From NCBI GenBank assembly GCA_027422505.1, contig JAPQWV010000662.1, positions 1 through 64,000 of the forward strand: DNA of 64,000 bases, in the 5' to 3' direction. Numbering within the stretch: position 1 is the stretch's first letter; the number at the start of each line of letters is the position of its first letter. The stretch comes from Craterostigma plantagineum. Lineage: Eukaryota > Streptophyta > Magnoliopsida > Lamiales > Linderniaceae. The position numbers were made by a program, and so were the translations under genes. The notes under the pieces were generated by a model. That model saw nothing but the letters and a program-made list of their open reading frames with translations, had not been told where the DNA came from and searched no databases. Of the stretch, positions 1 through 11,441 are shown piece after piece.

Positions 1-569
1 CTAATGAAATAAGAAATATAAATAAGCAAGTTCCTTCGATTTTTGGTTAGGACTTATGAGGAAGTGCGTTTAATAATATTGTAGAAATCGTTACTTAAGG
101 ACTAGAACTTAGAACTAGCACATAATGCGATTACTTAGTCTATAAGTAAATTGGTTTAATTAATATAATAAGGAGTGCTACTTAGAATGTTGATAAGCAT
201 GAATAAAGTAAGGAAAAGGAACGTCATTTGATTACCTGAACAAGCAAAATAAGGATAAGAGAAAACTTACGAACCATAACTCATCAAGGTCGAAGACATT
301 AAGAACAAGGAAGGAGAGAGAGAGATCGAATTGACATTAAGCAAGGCTTGGAATAGGTATAACCTTCAATTTAACTTGCCTTACGTTTTTATGTAATAGC
401 ATGCTATAATAGTTGCCTAGAATGAATATATCATTGATTTAGTGCTGGTACAGGTTTGATACGAATTTTTAGTTTGAAGAATACAGAAGAAACTTAACAT
501 CAAATTAGGGAATACCCTTTTCAGGGTTTAGCATATCTCCCGAAAGGGAATTAAGATTATAACTATTGA
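1..569. other. Unassigned AT-rich sequence at window edge
   Basis: No open frame with recognisable coding content and no terminal repeat seen. It leads directly into the TCGAGA-rich array and may be the upstream part of the same long LTR, whose start is not visible. Confidence 0.4.
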
Positions 570-2792
570 CTTTTAGGGTTATGATAAGATTATGAGTCTC
601 GAACAATTCATGATCGAAAGTTTGGATGGTGTCGACAAGGTGTTTCGAGTAAGGATGGACTGTTCCAGATTGTGAAATCTCGAAATGAAACTCGAGATCT
701 TTATTTGCAATGTCGAAATTCATATTAGTAGTATTAATGTCGAGATGTTTAGTAGGATGAAATGTCGAAATGTTTAAGAGTGTAAGGTCGAGATCCTTGC
801 CGAGAATTAATCTGGTATTGTTTCGAAATATATAGAAAATGTCGAGATTTATATTTAAATCCATCTCGAGATTCTTAAAGTATTATTTGATATCGCAATT
901 ATGTATGGAGCAGTCTCGAGATTTTGTTTATAAATCTCGACATCCTTGGTAAATCCTATAAGTTATATGATTTCAAAGCCTCTTGTGTATTAAGTTAGAA
1001 TTCTATCTCGAGATCTTTATATATATATATATATATATACATATATATATAATATTAAAGATATCGAAATCTCTGCTTATATCTCGAAATTCAATTATAA
1101 TGTCGACCTATATATCGAGAACCATTTTAATTATGTCGAGATTTATGTGTGTGTCGAGGTCTATTTTAAGAACATGTCGAAATTTAGTCAATATCGAGAT
1201 TCATCTTGTAACCCTTCGAGATTTATTCATGTCTCATGCCGAGATCTAGTTGCTATACAAGATTTATTTGGAAACCCTATCGAGATTTATTTAGTATATA
1301 CTATGTCGAGATCTAAATTACCCTATAATTCAAAATTCTTGTAAATTCCAAAATGATACTTTTAATTCAAATCAAAGTTTAGAATTTAGGGTCTGGAAAT
1401 TTATAAGTTAAAACCAGGGTTTTCAAATTAAGCCAATTTCGTGAAATTATAACTAGACTAACAAACCCTAATTTTATATATTTGTATACTTAGGGTTCGA
1501 CGGTTAGCGACTTACCGTACGATAAGGTTAAATAAGCTAAGGATACCAGGTAAGTGGAAATTGCAACTACAACACATAATTTTTATGTGCATGAAATTAT
1601 GTGTTATATGTTGTTATGATTTTATGTGACGTGTCTATGTGCTTATATGATTTTATGTGAGTTCTTACGTGATTTAATTACGTTATACAATGACATGACA
1701 CGCATACTCATGGCATGAGCATGTGCACGCACGACTAGTATGAGAGTCAGGGAGATAGCGTGCATGAGTATAAGATCGCTTGAAAGCGATATGTATATTT
1801 GCCGATATGGGCATTAGTGTCGACTCAATGATGAGTCACGGCTCTTCTATGCTACCACGGCGATTAACGAGGCCGAATTACCTGATTCACGAAAAGTAGG
1901 GGAAATATATTACGGCGATTCACGAGGCCGACTGTCTGATTCACGAGAGGCAGGTAAATACCCCGTAGCGGGAGATGCAACCTGGAGGATGCGACTCGAG
2001 GGTATGAGCGGCACCGAGGGAACCTCGAGTGTTGGCGACCTCGTAGTAAGCTACTAGTGAGAAGCGCCCGCGTGTCAGACCGCATTGGGATGGTAAGACG
2101 CCTTACGGTTAAACAAAAGTTGTGTGCGCGGGTTAGCCTCTCAATTGGAATGGAACGCATCGAGATTGAAAGGCGTTAATAGCCTCTCAGTATGGACCAC
2201 ATTGGGATTGAAAGGCACCATAGGGTTTAGCACAGATTGAGTACTCGAGTTTAGCCTCCCAGTGTGTGTACTGCCACTTATTTATACCCTTAGGGGTTTG
2301 AGCTCTATATGGTGCATAGAAGATTGAAAGCCGAAAGGGCCCAAATATGAAGTCAAGGAACGAGAAAGATGTGAGAAGTAGATAGCATTGGCGCGAATGC
2401 CTTCGCTATTTAGGTCACGTGCATTGCATGCGTGATTTTCACTTACTGAGCTTTATAAGCTCATTCCACGTTTTTATGTGTTGTAGGACCCCGCGATCAC
2501 AGTACGTGATCATTTTCACGACGAGGCCAACTTTTGAAGCTTCCGAGGGCTTTTGAGATGGAAGTGTGTGCATGGATGCGACCTCGTGGAGGCCCAGTAG
2601 ATAGATTTCTTTTGACCCGCATGCGCGCTTTCCTATGTAATTAGGACCCAGAATGATTTTGTAGACGACTTTACGATTCCTTTTTTATAAAAGGAAAAAC
2701 TTTATACGAAATTTCGTACCGTTTATTTCTTTTCTACGACATTAGTCATGTAAACTAGTTAAGAAAGTAGTGGTGGAAGGCGGGGCGCCACA
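570..2792 (+). mobile_element. Long LTR, copy A, of a Ty3/gypsy (chromovirus-like) element
   Basis: The stretch from about 1,066 to 2,792 is repeated almost unchanged at 2,815-4,529. It ends in CCACA at 2,792 and a PBS of the initiator-tRNA-Met type (TGGTATCAGAGC) follows two bases later, which fixes it as an LTR in plus orientation. The distal part (a block with GCATTGGCGCGAATGCC near 2,385, then ACTGAGCTTTATAAGCTCA and a poly-pyrimidine stretch) resembles the same part of the unrelated LTR ending at 22,835, so the two belong to related lineages. Tandem CGGCGATT(C/A)ACGAGGCCGA units lie near 1,858-1,965. The start of the LTR was not found; 570 marks the first array motif only. Confidence 0.75.
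575..1325. repeat. Array of TCGAGAT / TCTCGAGA motifs
   Basis: Roughly two dozen copies of (T/A)(C/G)TCGAGAT or its reverse complement occur at irregular 20-60-bp spacing, several as full palindromes (CTCGAG core). A (TA)n run lies at 1,018-1,050. Part of the array (from about 1,066) is present again in LTR copy B at 2,815-3,065. Confidence 0.8.
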
Positions 2793-2794
2793 GG

Positions 2795-2806
2795 TGGTAT
2801 CAGAGC
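2795..2806 (+). other. Primer-binding site, tRNA-iMet type
   Basis: TGGTATCAGAGC, complementary to the 3' end of plant initiator tRNA-Met, two bases after the LTR end. Only about eight further bases follow before LTR sequence resumes, so the internal region is gone. Confidence 0.85.
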
Positions 2807-2814
2807 TGAAAACA

Positions 2815-4529
2815 TAAATCTCTGCTTATATCTCGAAATTCAGTTATAATGTCGACCTATATATCGAGAACCATTTTAATTATGTCGAGATTTATGTGTG
2901 TGTCGAGGTCTATTTTAAGAACATGTCGAAATTTAGTCAATATCGAGATTCATCTTGTAAATCCTCGAGATTTATTCATGTCTCATGTCGAGATCTAGTT
3001 GCTATACAAGATTTATTTTGGAAACCCTATCGAGATTAACTTAGTATATACTATGTCGAGATTTAAATTACCCTATAATTCAAAATTCTTGTAAATTCCA
3101 AAATGATACTTTTAATTCAAATCAAAGTTTAGAATTTAGGGTTTCGAAATTTATAAGTTAAAACTAGGGTTTTCAAATTAAGCCAATTTCGTGAAATTAT
3201 AACTAGACTAACAAACCCTAATTTTATATATTTGTTTACTTAGGGTTCGAAGGTTAGCGACTTACCGTACGATAAGGTTAAATAAGCTAAGGATACCAGG
3301 TAAGTGGAAATCACAACTATAGCACATAATTTTTATGTGCATGAAATTATGTGTTATATGTTGTTATGATTTTGTGTGACGTGTCTATGTGCTTATATGA
3401 TTTTATGTGAGTTCTTACGTGATTTAATTACGTTATACGATGACATGACACGCATACTCATGGCATGATCATGTGCACGCACGACTAGTATGAGAGTCGG
3501 GGAGATAGCGTGCATGAGTATAAGATCGCTTGAAAGCGATATGTATATTTGCCGATATGGGCATTAGTGTCGACTCAATGATGAGTCACGGCTCTTCTAT
3601 GCTACCACGGCGATTCACGAGGCCGAATTACCTGATTCACGAAAGGTAGGGAAAATATATTACGGCGATACGAGGCCGACTGTCTGATTCACGAGAGGCA
3701 GGTAAATACCCCGTAGCAGGAGATGCAACCTGGAGGATGCGACTCGAGGGTATGAGCGGCACCGAGGGAACCTCGAGTGTTGGCAACCTCGTAGTAAGCT
3801 ACCCATGAGAAGCGCCAGCTCAGACCGCATTGGGATGGAAAGGCGCCTTAGGGTTAAACAAAAATTGTGTGCCCGGGTTAGCCTCTCAATTGGAATGGAA
3901 CGCATCGAGATTGAGAGGCATTAATAGCCTCTCAGTGTGGACCACATTGGGATTGAAAGGCACCATAGGGTTTAGCAGAGATTGAGTACTCGGGTTTAGC
4001 CTCGTAGTGTGTGTACTGCCACTTATTTATACCCTTAGGGCTTTGAGCTCTATATGGTGCATAGAAGATTGAAAGCCGAAAGGGCCCAAATATGAAGTCA
4101 AGGAACGAGAAAGATGTGAGAAGTAGAATGCATTGGCGCGAATGCCTTCGCTATTCAGGTCACGTGCATTGCATGCATGATTTTCACTTACTGAGCTTTA
4201 TAAGCTCATTCCACGTTTTTATGTGTTGTAGGACCCTGCGATCACTGTACCTGATCATTTTCACGGCGAGGCCAACTTTTGAAGCTGCCGGGGGCTTTCG
4301 AGATGGAAGTGTGTGCATGGATGCGATCTCGTGGAGAGATAGATTTCTTTTGACCCGCATGCGCACTTTCTATGTAATTAGGACCCAGAATGATTTTGTA
4401 GACGACTTTACGATTCCTTTTTTATAAAAGGAAAAATTTTATACGAAATTTCGTACCGTTTATTTCTTTTCTACGACATTAGTCACGTAGACTAGTTAAG
4501 AAAGTAGTGGTGGGAGTCGGGGAGCCACA
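2815..4529 (+). mobile_element. LTR copy B, 5'-truncated
   Basis: Near-identical to 1,066-2,792 (offset about 1,749 at the start, with small indels later) and ending in the same CCACA. It begins inside the LTR at the motif AAATCTCTGC, directly after the PBS of copy A. The arrangement LTR-PBS-truncated LTR is what illegitimate recombination leaves when it removes an internal region and the beginning of the 3' LTR. The small open frames in it are not coding: they recur in both LTRs and show no family similarity. Confidence 0.8.
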
Positions 4530-4559
4530 TTTTATAACATAAAACTTTTTTTATCTAAG

Positions 4560-5260
4560 GGTTCAATTCGTGAAGTCTACACTTCGCGAGCCCATGCGTC
4601 CATGATTCGCGAATTAGCCTATAGTAATAGCTCGCAAAACCTTTACGAGTTCGTAAAGTTTTCTATCAATTCAAAAAGGTCCAAGCTAGCGAAATAGGGT
4701 TCGTCAAGCTTTAGTTCGTGAAAGACTCATCATACCCGATTCACGAAATCATCTACTCTCGCACTCGGTTCGCGAATTGATCGCTCAAGTTCGCCAAATA
4801 TATGAATTCGCCAACCTCCTATCAATTCGCCAAATTTCTCTCCCTCTCAATTGGTTCGCGAAATCCATCCCACAGATAGGATTCGTGACCTTGCATGGAG
4901 TTCGCAATCCCTCACAATTCGCGAAGGTCCCCAATTCACAAAATGCCTTCCAATTCGCCAAATGTTCCACGGATTCGCAAAGTTGCGTTCGCCAAGTTTT
5001 TGGTTCGCGAAGGACCTCCTTGCAGTTTGCGAAGTACTTCAATTCGCGAAGTCGGGTTCGCAACTTACTATGGGCCCGCCAACCTCAATTCGCGAAGTCT
5101 TTTCTTCATGGATTCGCGAAGTTCATCTTGTACACAATTCACCAAATACATGCATTCGCAATCTAGGGTTCGCCATCCTCCCGACCCATGAAGTGTCTTA
5201 GCTCATGACCTTCTCGTTTCGCTACAAATTCGCGAAGTTTTATAGTTCGCGAACCTCACA
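4560..5260. repeat. Array of TTCGCGAA-type palindromes
   Basis: About 30 copies of TTCGCGAA or one-mismatch versions (TTCGCCAA, TTCGTGAA, TTCGCAA) in 700 bp, typically 15-30 bp apart. The surrounding sequence is not tandemly repeated; only the octamer core recurs. The overlapping small open frames here are by-products of the repeat. Likely LTR or repeat sequence of another element; no PBS or polypurine tract was found to prove it. Confidence 0.75.
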
Positions 5261-6011
5261 TCTTGTGGCCTCAAAACAGTTTTTAACGCTTAATTTCCAG
5301 GGACTTCGATCTAAACTTTACTTTTCTCAAGAACATGATGAAACCCTAAGAACTTCAGAATCCTAAAACCGAATGAGTTAAGTGTGTGATTTTGGGGAAG
5401 GCTTCGTGTGCTAAGACCTTAAGCATGCTAAATTCGAACTAATAACCTAACTTACAAGCTAATAAACGTAAATCACATGGTAAAATTGGAAATCGTTTAG
5501 AAATTTTCTTACCTTCCTTTAAGCTCCAAGTCGATTTCTCCACCTTCTCTTTCCCCAAGTTTTTAGTGTGAGAATGCTTTAGATAGTTTTGCCATTAAAA
5601 TTGGGGTTGCTTAGACACTTAGGGACGTGAGCTTCCCTAATTTGAGGAAGCTTGCTCCCTAGACTTTATTTCAAATATTTGGGCCACGGTCATGGTTCTA
5701 AGTGGGTCTTTTATAATGTATTGAATTACCCATTAATTTGGGCCAAACCTTTTAAATCATCTTGGTTTTAGGTTTGGATTTAAACCTAGTCCATTTATAA
5801 CCCAATTTCTATCCCTACAAATTTCATTACTCCAATTTCCTTATCCTAATATTTTCGAAAATCCCTACTAAGTTAGATATATCTGAGCACAGATTTAGGT
5901 GCACGAAATAATTAAAATCACGTAAGCACAAAATTAATGCATCACTATTCACATAATCACGCAGGCATGTAATTATTTCACGAAATTCATATAATGGCTT
6001 GAGCACGTACT
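5261..6011. other. Intergenic sequence, no gene seen
   Basis: AT-rich, with no recognisable coding frame, terminal repeat or RNA gene. It separates the TTCGCGAA array from the Harbinger relic and could include the 3' flank of that transposon. Confidence 0.4.
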
Positions 6012-7128
6012 TCATAGATCACATAAGCATAAGTCGTGCATGTAAATTCTTTCTCTCAATATTTCTCCGCCCCTACAATCATCAACTAACCTAGGGTTAG
6101 TTTCAGGAGTTCTCGCAAGCTCTTCATCAACTAAGACAATAATTCTTTTATAGGGATCAACACCCATCATGTGGTTATGAAGAATGCAACATGCTAATAT
6201 GACGTCCGCTTGGGTTCCAACATTGAAATAGGTCTCTGTTCCACTTCCGAACATGGGGAAGTTTTTCTTAAGAACACCGAAGGGTCTTTCAACTGCATTC
6301 CTCAATGAAACATGACGTAGGTGGAAGAGTTCATTCGAATTTTGTGGTTCTGTATACTATACTCCTTCAAATGATAACGGGTACCATAGTAAGGAGAGAG
6401 AAATCCTGATTTAGTTATTATCCCGCATCAACCAAATAGTACTTACCTAGACAGTGTCATTGTGTGTTACTAATATCTCCAAGTGAAGATGAAAGATATA
6501 GATACATACGACTAAGAAGGAAACTAATTTTCTTGTATAATAATCATCTTGGGGAACTATTAAGCGATCATGTTCTCTAGTTAAAGCATCTTTCAAGATT
6601 CCAAAGTCTGAAGCTGATCCTTCCCAACTAGATAGTGCGTACACGAACTTCAAATCAAAAGAACATACAACAAGAACATTTTGAGTTGGATATGATTTCC
6701 GTCCTCGATACCTTGGAGCATCATTGGATGACACTCTAACACGAAAGTATGACCTGTCGATTGCACATACACAATTATGTAGGGATCTTCTTAAGCATAC
6801 GTACTAATTCTGACCTCATTAAGCTACAATAAATGACTTACCTAGAAATAAGGATAATTTAGAATGGTTCTTGATCTCCTTAGGACGCTTCTCCATCAGG
6901 TTGCTTTAAAAAGAGGTCTCCTAAAGATATGATAGCTCTAAGAACCTTTCTAAATTGTCTATTCCTCAAATTTTGATCCACAATATATAAGAATCTTGCC
7001 AATTGTTCTTCCACACTACAATGATTAGTATCTCTACGGAGGCCTCTACCTTTGATAATGCATACGTGGTTCGCGAATGCATCATTTTTCATTCGCAGCT
7101 GTTCCCCACAATCATCTTTTAATTTCAC
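6012..7128 (-). pseudogene. PIF/Harbinger-type transposase (HARBI1/ALP1-like), fragmented
   Basis: Three blocks in the order expected for a plant PIF/Harbinger transposase, read on the minus strand. The N-terminal helical block (7,128-6,880) carries VEEQLARFLYIVDQNLRNRQ. The central DDE_4 block (about 6,790-6,447) reads CVCAIDRSYFRVRV, then DAPRYRGRKSYPTQNVL and SFDLKFVYALSSWEGSASD; the first catalytic Asp is in CAID (codon at 6,756-6,758). The C-terminal block (6,305-6,012) has AVERPFGVLKKNFPMFG, including the third acidic residue, and ACCILHNHMMG. The linker usually holding YYLVDAGY is disrupted, and the blocks are separated by stops or frame changes, so it is a relic or contains unrecognised introns. 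Family proteins are roughly 400 residues. No terminal inverted repeat was identified. Confidence 0.85.
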
Positions 7129-7407
7129 ATGACGTCATAATAAACTTTGCCTATCATAGTCCTCCTTAGTTAACTTGACACATCTGTATAATGCGAACCT
7201 CGAATTAACGAAACAAGAAAAGTAGAATAAGATGCACAAACCACAGCACAAGAAGCTGCCCATTTTCTCGTTTTATCAATTGTTCCTCTTCACCTATATA
7301 TATCTACACAATGAAAGAAATGAGATTTTGTAGTCTATATATATCGATTAATATGAGGTTTAATTCTTTGAATGGCAGTGATGTTTAATACTCATGCTGA
7401 AGTTTAC

Positions 7408-9148
7408 TGATCACGTGCGTGTACGTTAATATATTATAGGTTCGTGCAAGTACGTCAACTAATAATTAAGACGAATATTTTATAACTAGAACCACACATG
7501 ATAGGCAGTGTACCTATCGTTTGTAATATAGCTATAGTGAATATCCGAGTATCGAACACGAGGAATAAATTTATTACTAGTATTGACCTATCGACTCGAT
7601 ATTTAGCCTATGTAAATAACGGGATTGATTTATGTCACGAACTAATTTAACAAAGCAACTTAAAGGATTGGAAGACTAAGGAAGCACAACTAGAAATAAT
7701 AAGAGTGACTTAAGATGACAAATATGTGTTCGGCGTTCGAATCCTGAAGGGTGTTGTCGGCTAAGGCTACGGAATATCGTTCCTACGTGAAAATCAACTA
7801 AATCGCGGTAACTTTCTACCCACTCACGGATTTGCGTCGCCCTAAATGTTCGTGGGAATTTAAGATCATTAATTACCAAACGACGAGGATCGAGTATTTG
7901 CTTTCGCCCTATACTCGAATCCTAACATCTACGAACGGCCTAATCGTTATTTAGCTGTCGCCCTAAACGAGGTACCATAAATTCACATCAACACATAGAC
8001 ATATTGATGTAAAGAAGCACTATCATATGACGATATATAGTCGAATACACGTGTTCACGATTATCCTACGCCTTAACGACGACATAACCCAACGTTCATC
8101 TACTCCCAAACACACAAGAGGATTAGCTACTCATTTTAGGCAAAACAACAACGAGATTCAAAGGAAACGAGGATAGAGAACTCATAAAAACTTCCCTAAG
8201 AAGTGAATATGGCGTTTCTGAGGTGGAGCTATCGTTCCTCGATCGACTAAGCGTGACTGCGTTGTTGGATCGTCCCTTGAGCTTCTCCGAATCACGGGGC
8301 TGCTTTTAGTGTTTTTCCCCCTCTCCTTTTCTCTATGTTTTCGCCCTATGGAGTTGTCCTAGTGTTCTGAGAAGAACTCCCCTTTTATGCTTCGAATTTG
8401 GGCCAAAACCCTGAAATTTGGCACGTTCACGGCCTCTTAACGGGCCTTCACGGCCGTGACAGATGAAATTTAGCTGACTTTTCGTCTTTCTTAAACCCTT
8501 CACGACCTCGTGCATAAGGAGTCACGGCCGTGACGGCGGCTTAAACCCTAAATCTTGACTTTCTGGAACGAGTCACGGCTTCTTGCATCACTAGTCACGG
8601 CCGTGACGTTGGACAGCATTAGCCTCTGTCGAGAGTCACGGTATCTCGCATTAGGTAGTCACGACCGTGACGATAGACAGTGAATGTTCTCTATGTTTCT
8701 GCCGGGATTCACGGCCTATGACTTTGAGCTTCACGGCAGTGAAGTGGTGAATTTTTCTTCGCTGAACTCTCTGCTTCGTTTCACGGCCTCGTGCATAAAT
8801 GTTCACGGCCGTGACATGCATACTTCGACCTACTGCCTATATTCACGGCTTAGTGCTAGAGGATTCACGGCCGTGACACTTGAATATTTTGTCATCTAAG
8901 CTTGCTGCCATCATTCACGGCCACTTGTGAGGTGATTCACGGCCGTGACTCTTTACTGGCAGCTTCATACTTCGCCGTCTTTGCGTCGTTTTTGCCTCGT
9001 TTTCGTCCCTTTTCGCTTGATAACCGTTCGAAGGTCCTACAATATTCAAATGGGTGTAAATAGAGCCAAGAAATGCATGAATAACCAAAAATATCCTATT
9101 ATAACCCAAATAAACAAAACAATAAACGTATTAAAAATACGTTTATCA
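7408..9148 (-). repeat. 3' LTR of the Athila-type element
   Basis: On the minus strand it begins TGATAAACG directly after the polypurine tract (plus-strand end at 9,148). The far end is uncertain: TGATCACG at 7,408 or TGATAGGC at 7,498 would both give the terminal CA. GGCAGTGTACCTATCG at 7,504 matches a motif near the 3' end of the LTR at 31,913-33,666, supporting the placement. Length about 1.65-1.74 kb. Confidence 0.7.
8426..8949. repeat. Tandem array with TCACGGCCGTGAC palindromes
   Basis: Eight units, each ending in TCACGGCCGTGAC or a near match, at 8,448, 8,522, 8,595, 8,659 (one change), 8,731 (degenerate), 8,803, 8,865 and 8,937. Spacings are 74, 73, 64, 72, 72, 62 and 72 bp. Each unit also has a half-site TCACGGC(C/T) about 25-30 bp upstream of the full palindrome. 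Lies inside the LTR, which in minus orientation places it toward the start (U3 side). Confidence 0.9.
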
Positions 9149-9163
9149 AACCTCCCCACACTT
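9149..9163 (-). other. Polypurine tract
   Basis: Minus-strand AGTGTGGGGAGGTT immediately before the TGATAAACG LTR start; the purine-rich AGTGTGGGG(A/G)G form is usual for Athila-group elements. Confidence 0.75.
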
Positions 9164-11300
9164 AAGTTTTTTCTGTCCTCAAGCAAATTAAAAACAAGAA
9201 AAAGATCTCAAGATAATGGCATGACCATTCGAAATTCATCAAGGGAGATAGAGAGCACAAAATGAAATCAAGCAAGCATTTATGGACACTAAAATAATGA
9301 TCAGCACTTATCGACATGAATTTTCTTAGCACTACTAATCGAGATCCACACCTCGCAGGGATTCACGCAAATCACTCAGTGTATAGGCTAATAAATCGGT
9401 GAATCGCTCAGTTCATGCAATAATATAGTCTATGCCATATGCTTGCAAGTCAATCGCACGTCTATTACTTAAAGCAGTTACATGAATTACAAGGTCTTTT
9501 TCGGTTTAAATGGGTTCAGATAGTAATGAGGTGGTAGTGGAATCACATATGAGTAGCAGTCGTGTCGGTCTTCATGTCATTGTCTAAGGCGCGCTAAGAA
9601 TTAGCCTTTCTGGTTACGCCGTCTTCATTTCCTCTTATTTCTGTTGCGTTCCACTAAGCCTTTCTTCTTCCAAGCCTCAAAATGAGGGGATGATGTGCAA
9701 TTCACGAGACTAGAAGGTTATCGAAGGAAAGGTTCTCTCTTTCTTTTCACAGCAGCTTATTCTCCTCGTGCTTCACTTCCACATATTTTTTTTTTCTTTT
9801 TTCTTTCTTCTTCTTCTCTCTAAACTGTTCACATTCCGGCAGGCCGTCATCTCTGCGCTTTTCGACTTTGACATTTGACCTTCACTTCCGAACTCGGGTT
9901 CAGATGATCTCTGGAGGCTTATTTAGGTCAGAGGGTTATGATATACGAGGTTTGAGAAATAAATAAACATAGGCTCAAAGTGGTTAACTACGGTGATCAA
10001 TCGTGGTCGGGAACTTTGGCCATGGACTTATTTCCTAATGTCTTCATCATATTCATGCAAAACATACTACACGCAGTTTCAATGCGTATCAAACGAGCAA
10101 GTTCTAGAGAGACGTAAATTATGCACTACTCACACAACCAAGAAAAACGAGCAAAAGCTCGTCAGCTCAAACTCTCACAGCGTAACATGGGTTATATGTG
10201 TGAATCTCTCAAAGTAACACTATATATATTCATGCTGAAAAAAGATTAAATCACCAATGCATGTCTTTATCGCTCACTAGACTCCCTAGTATGCAATCTA
10301 GCTTCGAGATGAATGCAAACAATCATGACAGACTTCTATACATTTAATAGCCACAGCATATCATAAAAAATTTCACATAAGTTTTCAACAAAATTCCCCC
10401 TCCCCATACTGAAGATGCACGTTGTCCTCAACGTGTAAAATAAATAAAAGGAAGGTAAAAGAAATTGAAAAGAACGTGACTCCCCTGAAAAAAATGGCGG
10501 ATGCCGTGACATGGTTTTTTTTTATGTATTATGATTTTAATATATATTAACTATGATTGACACGCAACCGACAAATTTTTTCGAGAACGATTTGCGGGAG
10601 GAAAAATCGGATAATCGACAAGGAAAATATCACTTTCTCACGCGGCGTCAAATCTTACAAGTCAAAAAATCGTCTGTATCATTTAATGGATTTGCCAGAT
10701 ATGATAATGATATTTTTGTGCCATTCATGCCTATAAATAGACATTGGTAGAACAACACAATAGCATTATCTACCATAAATCCCACATCTTCAACAATCTT
10801 ATTTTCGAAATTCTGGGTTAGCTAGCTATTATGAATTGGGGACAGCAGCAAGGCCGTGAGAATGACAGTGAATAATATGCAAGGATTCGTCACAATTTAG
10901 ATATGCTATCTCTCTACCTTGCTCTTCTTTTGGGTTTGGAGTTTTACTTGCTTTCATGTGTTGCGTTATCATAAGGTGCACTTGTGTGTAACCGCCCTTA
11001 TGAAGCGAAATAAAATATTGTCCTGTCTTTTATGTTATTCGCAGTTTTAATTTGCTTTTGTGTTGGACCTTCACACGTTGTAAATGTATTCTAACCATCT
11101 TTGATGAAGTAAAACTATCGTTCCTATCTCATCTCTAGACTTTGCGTTGTGACCATCCACAATATTCGCAGTAAATTTATTTCTATTTAAAATTATTAAT
11201 GTTATTATTATTATTGTTTTGTTTAAATTTTATATATATAGTTTTAGATTATTAAAATAAAATTTTATAATGCCTAAAACATAAATGAAAATACCTGGGC
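9164..11300 (-). other. Non-coding 3' internal region of the Athila-type element
   Basis: No credible reading frame. It contains a pyrimidine run at about 9,785-9,825 and a second polypurine-like block near 10,395-10,430 with an adjacent inverted repeat (CACGTTGAGGACAACGTG on the minus strand). A comparable pyrimidine run and comparable purine blocks occur in the gag-only element at 48,337-50,075. The segment 10,490-11,160 looks compositionally different and is listed separately. Confidence 0.6.
10490..11160 (+). other. Promoter-like island of unknown origin inside the Athila 3' region
   Basis: A plus-strand TATA-box match (CCTATAAATAGA, about 10,730-10,741) is followed some 90 bp later by an ATG with only a 13-codon frame, then AATAAA at about 11,009. 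The sequence reads against the host element. It could be a captured host promoter, part of another mobile or viral sequence, or chance. No protein family is recognisable. Confidence 0.25.
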
Positions 11301-11441
11301 TGCCTCCCAAGAAGTGCTTCTTTTAACGTCTCAGGCTGACGTACCTCATATGCTCTTATGCTGGCTGAAAGTCGAGGTATAATACATCCTTGTCGCTCAA
11401 GTCTTCCTCGCCTCCATGGTAATGTTTCAACCGATGCCCCT

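Noticed and set aside
8426..8949. CRISPR-like array of regularly spaced palindromes
   Set aside because: Plant LTR context, repeat core of only 13 bp, variable repeats and spacing, and no cas genes.
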